Assembly (NCBI GenBank): GCA_031296165.1 | Contig: JARLGF010000153.1 | Coordinates: 1 to 35,900, forward strand | Direction: 5' to 3' | DNA from: Occallatibacter sp. | Lineage (GTDB): Bacteria; Acidobacteriota; Terriglobia; Terriglobales; Acidobacteriaceae | Length of the DNA: 35,900 nucleotides | Part shown: piece by piece, positions 1-8,065 of the stretch | How the letters are laid out: the number at the start of each line of letters is the position of its first letter | How positions within the stretch are numbered: the first letter of the stretch is position 1 | Translations under genes and position numbers: made by a program | Notes under the pieces: model-generated | The model's input: the letters and a program-made list of their open reading frames with translations, nothing else | What the model was told of the DNA's origin: nothing | Databases searched by the model: none

Positions 1-233
1 AGAACTTCGAGGGACAGTCCAAATGCCGCACGCTGGAGGAGTTGCTGGAGCTGCTTGACCCGGCGAACTTCTGGCGCGCGCATCGCGGCTTTGTGGTGAA
101 CATCAACCACATTCGCGAAGTGGTGCCGTGGTTCAAGTCCAGCTACCAACTGCGCATGAACGACAAGAAGCAGACGGAGATTCCGGTGAGCCGCGCGCAG
201 ACCAAGCGGCTGAGGGAGCTGTTTAATCTGTAG
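1..233 (+). CDS. LytTR-domain response regulator, 3' end only
   Basis: The reading frame is open from the left edge (codons from base 3) and stops at TAG 231-233, so only about the last 76 residues are present. They match the core of a LytTR DNA-binding domain: a leading LEELLELL helix, then FWRAHRGFVVNINHI, a strand ending in YQLRM, and the closing IPVSRAQTKRLRELF. LytTR domains bind DNA through beta strands and usually follow a receiver domain in two-component regulators; that part lies outside the window. The next gene starts 66 bases downstream on the same strand, but nothing shows the two are functionally linked. The family call is firm; targets are unknown. Confidence 0.88.
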   Translation, partial: NFEGQSKCRTLEELLELLDPANFWRAHRGFVVNINHIREVVPWFKSSYQLRMNDKKQTEIPVSRAQTKRLRELFNL

Positions 234-299
234 GACAATACGCGGTGCGAACCCGAAGCAGTGACCCCAGTGTCGCCAATCTTTAAGGGAACATCTTCG

Positions 300-1556
300 A
301 TGAGATGCGGACTCCAGACCAAGCTGTGCGGCATCGCCATCTTCTGGATGGCGGGCGGCGTGCCATTGGTAGGCCAACTGTCACAAGTGCCAGCCAATAT
401 AGTTAGCCGGAAGCTGCCAGTGCCTGCGGGCTCATACGACATCGGGCGCATGGCCTTTGACTGGACGGATACGGCGCGTGTCGATGCAGAATCGGATGAC
501 TCCCAGAAATATCGGGAGTTGATGGTCTATATCTGGTATCCGGCGCGGCTCTTGCCTGGCGCGGTATCCGGGGAGTACTACCCCTCCGCCGGCGAAGTAG
601 AAAAGAATCCGGCAGCGCGTCAGGCGGCACGCGATGAGTTTGGCGATGCATGGCCACAGATTGTTGGAGGCGCTATCCGTTCGCATGCAGCCGAAGGCGC
701 TCCCGCCGTTGTTGGCAAGCGATTTCCAGTGATTTTGTTTTCGCACGGCTACTCGGCGACGACGTTTTCGTATACCGCGCAGATCGAGGATTTCGTCAGT
801 CACGGATACGTGGTGGTTGCCATTGAGCACACCGGTGCGGCGGGGCTTGTCCGCTTTGCGGACGGCCGAGTGCGCCTGTTCCATAACGAGCGCATAATGC
901 CTGCGCCATCTGCAGATTCCTTGCAATCAATGATTGCCTCAGCCGAGCAGGGCACAGAGACAGGCGCGGAAGATGATCGTTTTGTGTTGGACTGGCTGCA
1001 TCGAGGCGCGACGCCGCTTTCCGGCGTGATGGATCTTGCGAAGGTTGCCGCTGTCGGCCACTCCGCCGGCGGCACGCTCTCGGCGCGCGCTTGCCAGATT
1101 GACCCGCGGCTCACGGCCTGCCTCAGCGAAGAAGGAGAGGTGAATCCTGTGGGCGCATTCTTCGACTATCCTGACCGGGCTACCTTGCGGCAGCCGTTTC
1201 TCCTGATGCAATTGAGACAGGACCCAAGCGATGCTGAACTGGCCCGGATGCACGAGCCGCGCATACAGTGGGATCATTTTATCGAGCACGAACGCGAGCA
1301 GCTCGGCCAGTGCGGGAGAGGGAGTTACTTTGTACTGGTGAGCCGGCCGGGCATGGCACACGCGAGCTTCAGCGATGGCCCGATTCTGAATGCGCACAAC
1401 TCCGAACAGGCCGATGCCGCATTGGCCAACCTGCGCCTTATGGGAGAAATTGAGCTGGCGTTTCTGGACAAATACCTGAAAGGCACACGCGCCAGGCTTC
1501 TAGAAGATCCACGTGCAGTGCCCTCCGGCATGCAGATCGAGGCGATGTTCCAATAG
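300..1556 (+). CDS. Secreted alpha/beta hydrolase, PAF-acetylhydrolase-like
   Basis: This 418-residue protein has an alpha/beta-hydrolase fold resembling bacterial platelet-activating-factor acetylhydrolase-like esterases. Visible landmarks are the strand and oxyanion region VILFSHGYSATTF, the nucleophile elbow GHSAGG with Ser255, and a late histidine in the GMAHASFSD segment. I chose ATG 300 over the in-frame GTG 261 because AAGGGA at 285-290 sits nine bases before it and the resulting N-terminus (CGIAIFWMAGGVPLVG) reads as a signal peptide. It probably acts in the periplasm or outside the cell on a small ester or lipid, but the substrate cannot be told. Its 3' end faces the reductase gene on the opposite strand only 21 bases away. 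Confidence 0.8.
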   Translation: MRCGLQTKLCGIAIFWMAGGVPLVGQLSQVPANIVSRKLPVPAGSYDIGRMAFDWTDTARVDAESDDSQKYRELMVYIWYPARLLPGAVSGEYYPSAGEVEKNPAARQAARDEFGDAWPQIVGGAIRSHAAEGAPAVVGKRFPVILFSHGYSATTFSYTAQIEDFVSHGYVVVAIEHTGAAGLVRFADGRVRLFHNERIMPAPSADSLQSMIASAEQGTETGAEDDRFVLDWLHRGATPLSGVMDLAKVAAVGHSAGGTLSARACQIDPRLTACLSEEGEVNPVGAFFDYPDRATLRQPFLLMQLRQDPSDAELARMHEPRIQWDHFIEHEREQLGQCGRGSYFVLVSRPGMAHASFSDGPILNAHNSEQADAALANLRLMGEIELAFLDKYLKGTRARLLEDPRAVPSGMQIEAMFQ

Positions 1557-1577
1557 TGCGGCGGGCCGGCGGTTGTT

Positions 1578-2399
1578 TCAGTCGTAGCGCTCAAAGACAA
1601 TCTGCTTGCGATGCCAGCCGAAGCCGGTGAGGCGGTCGCGCACGGCGGAGACCATGAAGTTGAGGCCGCAGATGTAGGCGTGGATGTCAAAGCGCAGATC
1701 GGCGGACGGAATCATGGGGCCGGGGGCCGGGAGGGGCAGGGGCTGGCCGAGGCGGGCGGCGCGCTCCTCTACGATGCGGGCGACGTGGTCCTGGACGTAG
1801 CCGCGCAGGCCGGTCCAACTCTCCTGGGCGCGGCTGAGAGTTGGAAGGTAGTGGAAGTTGGGCTTGCGCGCGGCGAGCGCCTCGAATTCCTCGTGGTAAT
1901 ACATGTCGGTTTCATAGCGGGTGCCGTAGACCAGCCAGATATCCTTGCCGTTGCTGCGGTCGGGAGCGGCGTCCGGTCCGCTGTCGGGGGGGAACAGCCA
2001 CTGGGTAAAAGCGCGCATGGGGGCAACGCCGGTGCCGGTGGCTACGAGGATGGAGTCGGTGACCGGTTCGCGGAGGGTGAAGTAGCCGTGCGGGCCGTGC
2101 ACCTGAATTTTGGCGCCGATGGGCAGGTCGGGCAGGTCGGCCAGGTGATTGGAAAAGAAGCCTTCCTCCACACGGTTCACGCAGAGTTCAAAGCGGTTGC
2201 CGCTGGGCGCGGAGGCGATGGAGTAGGCGCGGGTCTGCTGCTTGCCGGCGGCATCGTCTGCCACGGCGGAGACAAACTGGCCGGGGGCATACGGAAAGCT
2301 CTCCAATTCGTCGATTGCGAACACGAAGTGGTAGCACTGGGCAACTTGAGAGATGCAGTCTTTTTTATCAAGACGTGCTGAATAAAGCACACGCGTCAT
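1578..2399 (-). CDS. fpr: Ferredoxin/flavodoxin-NADP+ reductase, FAD-dependent
   Basis: This 273-residue flavoprotein belongs to the Fpr-type ferredoxin-NADP+ reductase family, which moves electrons between NADPH and ferredoxin or flavodoxin. The FAD domain carries RAYSIAS (57-63), the NADP domain carries GTGVAP (122-127), and the C-terminus has the family YICGL segment and ends in ERYD. ATG 2399 is preferred over the upstream in-frame TTG at 2450 because the remaining N-terminus matches the usual family length; the Shine-Dalgarno sequence is weak. A possible promoter on this strand is TTGCTT (2482-2477) with GATACT (2458-2453), spacer 18. The gene is divergent from the SorC/kinase-activase/glycyl-radical operon. 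In E. coli, Fpr with flavodoxin reduces the PFL activase, so a supporting role is plausible but inferred. Confidence 0.85.
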   Translation of the reverse strand: MTRVLYSARLDKKDCISQVAQCYHFVFAIDELESFPYAPGQFVSAVADDAAGKQQTRAYSIASAPSGNRFELCVNRVEEGFFSNHLADLPDLPIGAKIQVHGPHGYFTLREPVTDSILVATGTGVAPMRAFTQWLFPPDSGPDAAPDRSNGKDIWLVYGTRYETDMYYHEEFEALAARKPNFHYLPTLSRAQESWTGLRGYVQDHVARIVEERAARLGQPLPLPAPGPMIPSADLRFDIHAYICGLNFMVSAVRDRLTGFGWHRKQIVFERYD

Positions 2400-2595
2400 G
2401 GCGGTTCTCGCTGGGGAAGAGATGAGGTCCGCAAAGCGTACCTGAGGCAAGTAGTATCGCCAGCGAAGGGCCGATGAAGCAAGCCTGGAGTTGCCAGGGG
2501 CGGTGTAGAGGCTCTGAACTGCTCACAGGCGGGATGGGCGGGATTTTTTTTGGCCGGGATTTGACAAGGCAGGCGGGGCAGTCCTACTGTTTAAC

Positions 2596-2620
2596 CAAAT
2601 GCACATATAGTGTGCATTTG
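2596..2620. promoter_or_regulatory. Perfect 10-bp inverted repeat, candidate SorC operator
   Basis: The arms CAAATGCACA (2596-2605) and TGTGCATTTG (2611-2620) are exact reverse complements separated by TATAG. The repeat lies 20 bases before the start codon of a SorC-type regulator and in the divergent gap to the reductase. SorC/DeoR-type regulators commonly bind such palindromes and autoregulate. No U-run follows, so a terminator is unlikely. Confidence 0.65.
2606..2611 (+). promoter_or_regulatory. Possible -10 box inside the operator
   Basis: TATAGT matches the sigma-70 -10 consensus at five of six bases and spans the spacer and first base of the right arm of the inverted repeat. A regulator bound there would block polymerase. 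No good -35 lies 17 bases upstream. A consensus TTGACA at 2561-2566 is 39 bases away and would instead pair with the poor TACTGT at 2585-2590, so the exact promoter is uncertain. Confidence 0.35.
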
Positions 2621-2640
2621 CACAGTATGACATTGTCGCT

Positions 2641-3675
2641 ATGGTTGACGAGCTCCAACACGACCTTCTGGCAGAGATTGCCTCACTCTATTACGAGCAG
2701 GAGCTGAGCCAGTCGGAAATTGGCGAGCGGCTGGGTCTGTCGCGCGTGAAGGTATACCGGCTGCTGAAGAAGGCCAAAGAAGAGCGGGTGGTGGAGATTA
2801 CCATCAACTGGCCCATGGATCGCGACGGCAGCCTGGAAGAAGCGCTGTGCAGAAATTTCGGCCTCGATCGAGCGCTGGTGTTGAAGTCCGCGCCGCAGGA
2901 TTTTGCCCGCAGCGGAAACGGGCTGGGACTGCGCAGGCTGGGTCAGATGGCGGCTCGCTACCTGGCGACGATTCTGCAGGACGGGATGACGCTGGCAGTG
3001 TGTTTGGGGCGGTCGTCGTACGAGGTGATCAATGCCTTCCATGCGGGCAAGAGCGTACACGTGAACGTGGCCCAGGCCATGGGCAGCATTCCCTTCGCCA
3101 TTCCCGAGCTGGATAGCGCCTCACTGGCGCGCCAACTGGCCCGCAAACTGGGAGGACAGATTCTGTTGCTTTCGTCGCCGCTGATTGTGAACAGTCCTGA
3201 GGCGGCGGCGCTGCTGCGCGCGCAGCCGGCTATTGAGCGGACCCTGCGCGTGGCGCGGAATGCAGACATTGCCCTGGTGGGGATTGGCGGCATCAGCCCG
3301 GAGACGACCCACTACATTGAGGCTGAACTCATGACCGCCGAGCAGTTGCGGAACCTGGAGGCCGAGGGCGCAGTTGGGGATATTGGCGGTCAATTTATTG
3401 AGGCGACTGGCGCATTGCATCCCTGCACGCTGAACCAATGCGTGATCAGCCTGACGCTGGACGAGCTGCGGAGCGTTCCCAATACCATAGCCGTTGCCGC
3501 GGGACCGGCCAAGGTGAAGGCCATTCTGGGAGCGTTGCGTTCTGGCGTGCTGAACGTCTTATGTACAGACCAGCAGACCGCCGCGGAGCTGGTGCGGCTG
3601 GGCGGGGCGGAAACTACTCCTTCCGCATGGGGCGCGGTACTTGCCGGACAGGCCATTGGGGAGAGCGATGAATGA
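2641..3675 (+). CDS. SorC/DeoR-type sugar-responsive transcriptional regulator
   Basis: This is a 344-residue SorC-family regulator. An N-terminal helix-turn-helix (about residues 22-43, ELSQSEIGERLGLSRVKVYR) is followed by the long SorC effector-binding domain, which in this family binds a phosphorylated sugar. Recognisable parts are the GMTLAVCLGRS strand, the ALVGIGGI segment and the late IAVAAGPAKVKAILGAL stretch. The length is normal for the family. The start is the ATG at 2641; there is no clear Shine-Dalgarno. Its last eight bases overlap the start of the kinase-activase gene, so the two are probably translationally coupled. The likely effector is the phosphorylated substrate or product of the operon, and the likely binding site is the palindrome at 2596-2620. 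Both are inferences. Confidence 0.9.
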   Translation: MVDELQHDLLAEIASLYYEQELSQSEIGERLGLSRVKVYRLLKKAKEERVVEITINWPMDRDGSLEEALCRNFGLDRALVLKSAPQDFARSGNGLGLRRLGQMAARYLATILQDGMTLAVCLGRSSYEVINAFHAGKSVHVNVAQAMGSIPFAIPELDSASLARQLARKLGGQILLLSSPLIVNSPEAAALLRAQPAIERTLRVARNADIALVGIGGISPETTHYIEAELMTAEQLRNLEAEGAVGDIGGQFIEATGALHPCTLNQCVISLTLDELRSVPNTIAVAAGPAKVKAILGALRSGVLNVLCTDQQTAAELVRLGGAETTPSAWGAVLAGQAIGESDE

Positions 3676-5593
3676 CGATTGGGTGATTGGCGTCGATCTG
3701 GGCGGCACCAAGATCGAAATTGGATTGATAAGCCCGGAGAACCGCGTGACCGCGCGGGTGCGCATTCCTACGCATCCGGCGCTGGGGCCACAGAGCGTGG
3801 TGGATCGCATTGCCAAAGAGGTGGAGACGCTTTCAGCCAGCCGGCCGGCGGGCGCGCATATTGCGGCTTTGGGGCTGTGCAGTCCTGGGCCGGTGGATAA
3901 CGCGGCAGGCACATTGCTGGATCCGCCGAACCTGGGCGGGCTGCACTACGCTCCGTTCCAGCAGATGCTTTCAACACGGCTGGGCATTCCGGTCGAGATT
4001 GACCACGATGCGAAGGCAGCTTGCCTGGGCGAGTACCACTACGGTGCGGGGCGTGGCGAGCGAAGCATGACTTATATCATTACCGGCACCGGCGTGGGGT
4101 CCGCCACGATTCTGAACGGGGAGATGCTGCGCGGCCAGAACAATACGGCTGGGGAGATTGGCCATGCGCCGCTGGACCGCAATGGCGACCTCTGCTCCTG
4201 CGGCTCGCGCGGATGTTTTGAGACCTTCATGGCCGGTCCGTGGCTGGCGCGCCACTATCAGAAGAAAATGCAGGCCGCGCACTCCGGCGCTGCCGCCAAT
4301 GCGGCGGAGATGTCCGCGGTGGATGTTGTCGATCTTGCCCTGGCAGGCGATGAGCTTGCGAGGCAGGTGATGGAAGAGGCAGGCAGCGCGCTGGGCGCGG
4401 CTGTGGCTACGCTCGCCATGGTGCTGGACGTGGATTTATTTGTGGTGGGTGGCAGCGTGGTGAAGGCGGGCGACCTGCTGCTGGAGCCGGCGCGCCGCGC
4501 GGTGCCGAAACATTGCTATCGCTCCGTGGGTTGCGGCGTGCGGATTGTGGCAACCGAGATTGGCGAGGACGGCCATCTGCTGGGTTGTGGCTGGATGGCG
4601 CGTCACGCACTGGCAGAGGCCAATCGCAAAAATGCAATTGTGGCTGGCGAGTCTTACGCGGAATCTCAAAAGGAAGAACGGACCGAGGAGGGCCGGCTGG
4701 AAGACGTGGAAGGCGTCGTCTTCAACGTGCAGCATTTTTCAGTTCATGACGGCCCTGGCATCCGCACCAACGTGTTCTTCAAGGGGTGTCCGCTGCGCTG
4801 CGCGTGGTGTTGCAATCCGGAGTCGCATCGCTTTCAGCCGGAGCTGGCTTTGTCTACGCAGCAATGCATTCGCTGCGGCCAGTTTGGGGATGTGTGCGCG
4901 GACGAATGGTCGCATGGCGCAGTGACGCAATCGGAGAAAGATAAATTTGGTCCGCGGACGGAGGTTTGCCCCGGTGGCGCACTTCGCTGGCTGGGCACGC
5001 GGCGGACTGCGGGCGATGTGGTGAGCGAGGTGTTGCGCGACCAGCCGTTCTATACAGGCGGTGGCGGCATGACGTTGACGGGCGGCGAGCCGACGGCGCA
5101 ACCGATGTTTGCCGAAGCGCTGTTGCGGTTGGCGAGGAGAGAGGGGCTTTCGACAGCGATGGAGACCTGCGGCCACACGCGCTGGAAGGTTTTTGAACGG
5201 CTGCTGCCGCACCTGGACGTGGTTCTGTTCGACCTGAAGCACATGGACCCGGAGGTCCACCGTCAGTGGACCGGCGTAGACAACGAAGTGATTCTCTCGA
5301 ATCTGCGGCACTTGGCGGAAGTCAAAGCCCCGGTGAGCGTGCGTGTGCCGCTGATCCAGGGGTTTAATGCCGACAGCGAAAGTTTGCAGGCCATTGCGCG
5401 CTTTGTGGGCGGGCTGCCGGGACTGGAAAAGCATATAAGTCTGTTGCCTTATCACGCGCTGGGCAAGGCTAAATATGCATCGCTCGGCCGGCCTTACACC
5501 ATGGACAGCGAAGACGCCCTCAGCCTGGAGCGGGTGAGGGAATTGACGCAGATTGTGGAAGCAGAAGAACTGGAAGTTTCGATAGGAAGCTGA
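3668..5593 (+). CDS. Fusion: ROK sugar kinase + glycyl-radical-enzyme activase (radical SAM)
   Basis: One uninterrupted 641-residue frame joins two enzymes. Residues 1 to about 318 are a ROK-family kinase: DLGGTK phosphate loop (10-15), catalytic Asp114 in DHDAKAA, substrate-side GEIGH, and the zinc site His166, Cys176, Cys178, Cys183 followed by Glu185. After a charged linker (about 319-345), residues to the end form a glycyl-radical-enzyme activase: the HDGPGIRT lead-in, the radical SAM cysteines Cys374, Cys378, Cys381, then TGGGGMTLTGGEP. All catalytic residues seem present, so both halves should work. Between them and the GGEP motif the ferredoxin-like insert holds only four cysteines (400, 403, 410, 434), not the usual eight. 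ATG 3668 follows GGGGAG by a short spacer. The gene overlaps its regulator by eight bases and the radical enzyme by one. Confidence 0.9.
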   Translation: MNDDWVIGVDLGGTKIEIGLISPENRVTARVRIPTHPALGPQSVVDRIAKEVETLSASRPAGAHIAALGLCSPGPVDNAAGTLLDPPNLGGLHYAPFQQMLSTRLGIPVEIDHDAKAACLGEYHYGAGRGERSMTYIITGTGVGSATILNGEMLRGQNNTAGEIGHAPLDRNGDLCSCGSRGCFETFMAGPWLARHYQKKMQAAHSGAAANAAEMSAVDVVDLALAGDELARQVMEEAGSALGAAVATLAMVLDVDLFVVGGSVVKAGDLLLEPARRAVPKHCYRSVGCGVRIVATEIGEDGHLLGCGWMARHALAEANRKNAIVAGESYAESQKEERTEEGRLEDVEGVVFNVQHFSVHDGPGIRTNVFFKGCPLRCAWCCNPESHRFQPELALSTQQCIRCGQFGDVCADEWSHGAVTQSEKDKFGPRTEVCPGGALRWLGTRRTAGDVVSEVLRDQPFYTGGGGMTLTGGEPTAQPMFAEALLRLARREGLSTAMETCGHTRWKVFERLLPHLDVVLFDLKHMDPEVHRQWTGVDNEVILSNLRHLAEVKAPVSVRVPLIQGFNADSESLQAIARFVGGLPGLEKHISLLPYHALGKAKYASLGRPYTMDSEDALSLERVRELTQIVEAEELEVSIGS

Positions 5594-8007
5594 TGAACAC
5601 CACTCTGTTCGACCTCAAATTGCATCCGGCCCTGGCCTTTCCAGCGGAAAAATGGAAGTTGGCCGCGGCAAGCGAACGCCAAGCCCGCATCCGCACACGT
5701 CTAATTGGCAACGCGCGTGAAATTGACCTGGTCCGTGCCCGGCTGGCAACCGAGGCTTACCGCAAGACCGAAGGCCAGCCTATGCCCCTGAGGCGAGCCG
5801 CGATGCTGCTCCACCTGGTCAGAAACATGCCGATCGACATTCACCCGGACGAGGTGCTTGTGGGCAACCGGTCGCTGTTGCCGCGCATGGGCGTGATTGC
5901 ACCGGAGGGTGCGGTGAACTGGATTGACGGGGAGTTGGACGTGCTGCCCACGCGGCCGCAGGATCCCTTCAACATTACCGGCGAGCAGATCAAGGAACTG
6001 CGCGAAGAGATTTTTCCGTATTGGCGCGGGCATACTTTGGAGGACACGGTTGCGGCGCGGCTGAGCGACGAGATCAAGGCGGCGGTTCGCGGCAAGGCAT
6101 TCAACCTGAACCAGACCGACCACGCGCAGGGACACATTTTGCCGGACGTGCCCGCCTGGCTGCGGCTGGGCATCGGCGGGTTGCGCGTTAAGGTGCGCGC
6201 GGCGCAGCAAGCCAATCCGCAGGCAGACGCGGTGTTTTACGATTCAGCACGGATGGCGCTGGATGCGGCCAGTGAGTTTATTGCGCGCTACGCCCTCCTG
6301 GCAGATGAGCTACTGCAGGCGGAGCCGGACCGCGCGCGGCAGAACGAACTGGCGGGAATTGCGAGCGCCTGTCATTGGCTTGCTGAAAGTCCCGCTCGCG
6401 ATTTCCGCGAAGCCCTACAAGCGATCTGGTTTCTCCTGGTGCTGCTGCAGGTTGAATCGAATGCCAGCAGCTTTTCGCTGGGACGGCTGGACCAGTACCT
6501 GCTTCCTTATCTGGAGCGCGATCTTGAAAGCGGCGCCCTGACTCTGGAGGAGGCGCAGGAACTGCTCGAATCCCTGTGGCTGAAATGCAATGAGATTGTG
6601 CTGCTGCGCAGCAGTTCGAGTGCACGTTATTTTGCGGGATTCCCCATCGGCTTCAACATCACCACGGGCGGCCAAACCACCGATGGCCGCGACGCCACCA
6701 ATGTGTTGAGCTTCATGTGCCTGCGCGCGCAGGCGGACCTGTGCATGACGCAGCCGAATCTTTCCTTGCGCATCCATGAGCACAGCCCGCAGGAGTTTCT
6801 GGAGACAGCGGCATTTGTCATCAGCCGGGGTAGTGGAATGCCACAGGTGTTCAACGACGAAGTGATTATCCCCGGCCAGATGCAGCGGGGCGTCGCGCCG
6901 GAAGACGCCATGAACTACGCCGTGGTGGGCTGCGTGGAGCTGTCGACGCCGGGGAAGGCATTGGGCTGGAGCGATGCGGCCATGTTCAACATGGTCCGAG
7001 TGTTGGAACTGACCTTGTTTGGCGGGGCGGACCCACAGACCGGTGAGCAGATTGGCTTGCGGACACCGCCGCTGAATGAAATGACATCGTTCGAGCAGTT
7101 ACAGTCCTGCTACGAGCAGCAGATGCGATACTTCATCCGGCTCATGGTGGAAGGCTGCAACATTGTGGACGGCATTCACGCGGAGGTGCTGCCCACGCCC
7201 TTTTTGTCGCTGGTGGTGGAGGACTGCGTTGCCCGCGGCGTGGACGTGACGGCCGGCGGGGCGCACTACAACTTTTCCGGCGTGCAGGGCGTGCAGGTGG
7301 CGAACGTGGCCGATAGCCTGGCCGCCGTCGAGCAGGCAGTCTTCAACGCGCACTGGTTGAGCGGTCAGGAAATGCTGGACGCTCTGCGCACCAATTTCGC
7401 GGGCCATGAGATTTTGCGTCAGCGGCTGATCAACGGCGTTCCCAAATACGGCAACGACGACGAACGCGTTGACGGCTTTGCCCGCCAGTGGGCCAACCGC
7501 TACAGCGAACTGGTGGGCGGCTATGCCACGATTCGCGGCGGCTCCTACATGCCGGGGTTTTATACCGTGTCTGCGCATGTGCCCATGGGAGCAAATGTGG
7601 GCGCCACGCCGGACGGGCGGCGCGTGGGCGAACCACTGGCAGATGGTGGCCTTTCGCCGAGCGCAGGCCAGGATGTGAAGGGGCCTACGTCCGTGCTGAA
7701 TTCGGTCAGCAAAGCCAACCTTGAGCTTGCATCCAATGGAACGCTGCTCAACATGAAGTTTCTGCCGTCGTTTTTTGAAGGCGAGCGTGCGCTGGCGAAC
7801 TTTGTATCGCTGCTGCGCGGCTTCAGCAGCCTGCACATTCCACACGTGCAGTTCAACGTGGTTTCAGCGCAGACGCTGCGGGAGGCGCAGATGAACCCGG
7901 CCGAGTACCGCAGCCTGGTGGTGCGGGTGGCGGGGTACAGCGCCTATTTTGTGGAGTTAGACCGCGACTTGCAGGATGAGATTATCCGCAGAACGGAATT
8001 TGTTTAA
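5593..8007 (+). CDS. pflD: Glycyl radical enzyme, PflD-like (probable sugar-phosphate C-O lyase)
   Basis: This 804-residue glycyl radical enzyme has the thiyl cysteine Cys447 in VVGCVELS with Glu449 beside it, and the radical glycine Gly781 in RVAGYSAYF, 23 residues from the end. GCVE marks the dehydratase/lyase side of the family; pyruvate formate-lyase has two adjacent cysteines instead. Strings such as SSSARYFAGFP, GGAHYNFSGVQG and PHVQFNVVSAQTLREAQ are what I remember of E. coli PflD, which is reported to open 1,5-anhydromannitol-6-phosphate to 1-deoxyfructose-6-phosphate. The ATG overlaps the activase stop by one base, with AGGAAG just before it. It is installed by the upstream activase, is oxygen-sensitive by family knowledge, and implies an anaerobic or micro-oxic function. 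The class is certain; the substrate is inferred. Confidence 0.88.
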   Translation: MNTTLFDLKLHPALAFPAEKWKLAAASERQARIRTRLIGNAREIDLVRARLATEAYRKTEGQPMPLRRAAMLLHLVRNMPIDIHPDEVLVGNRSLLPRMGVIAPEGAVNWIDGELDVLPTRPQDPFNITGEQIKELREEIFPYWRGHTLEDTVAARLSDEIKAAVRGKAFNLNQTDHAQGHILPDVPAWLRLGIGGLRVKVRAAQQANPQADAVFYDSARMALDAASEFIARYALLADELLQAEPDRARQNELAGIASACHWLAESPARDFREALQAIWFLLVLLQVESNASSFSLGRLDQYLLPYLERDLESGALTLEEAQELLESLWLKCNEIVLLRSSSSARYFAGFPIGFNITTGGQTTDGRDATNVLSFMCLRAQADLCMTQPNLSLRIHEHSPQEFLETAAFVISRGSGMPQVFNDEVIIPGQMQRGVAPEDAMNYAVVGCVELSTPGKALGWSDAAMFNMVRVLELTLFGGADPQTGEQIGLRTPPLNEMTSFEQLQSCYEQQMRYFIRLMVEGCNIVDGIHAEVLPTPFLSLVVEDCVARGVDVTAGGAHYNFSGVQGVQVANVADSLAAVEQAVFNAHWLSGQEMLDALRTNFAGHEILRQRLINGVPKYGNDDERVDGFARQWANRYSELVGGYATIRGGSYMPGFYTVSAHVPMGANVGATPDGRRVGEPLADGGLSPSAGQDVKGPTSVLNSVSKANLELASNGTLLNMKFLPSFFEGERALANFVSLLRGFSSLHIPHVQFNVVSAQTLREAQMNPAEYRSLVVRVAGYSAYFVELDRDLQDEIIRRTEFV

Positions 8008-8065
8008 CTCAACACGGATCGCAAAGCTGCTCAGTCTTAGTGAATAAAATCGCGCGGCCGGCGAA

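Noticed and set aside
2531..2540. T-run before the SorC gene as a terminator
   Set aside because: No inverted repeat precedes it on either strand in a suitable position.
3641..3667. Nine extra N-terminal residues for the kinase-activase from an upstream start
   Set aside because: ATG 3668 has GGGGAG close upstream and starts directly at the ROK phosphate-loop strand, as in relatives.
5593..8007. Annotation as pyruvate formate-lyase
   Set aside because: The active site has a single cysteine in GCVE rather than the adjacent cysteine pair of PFL.
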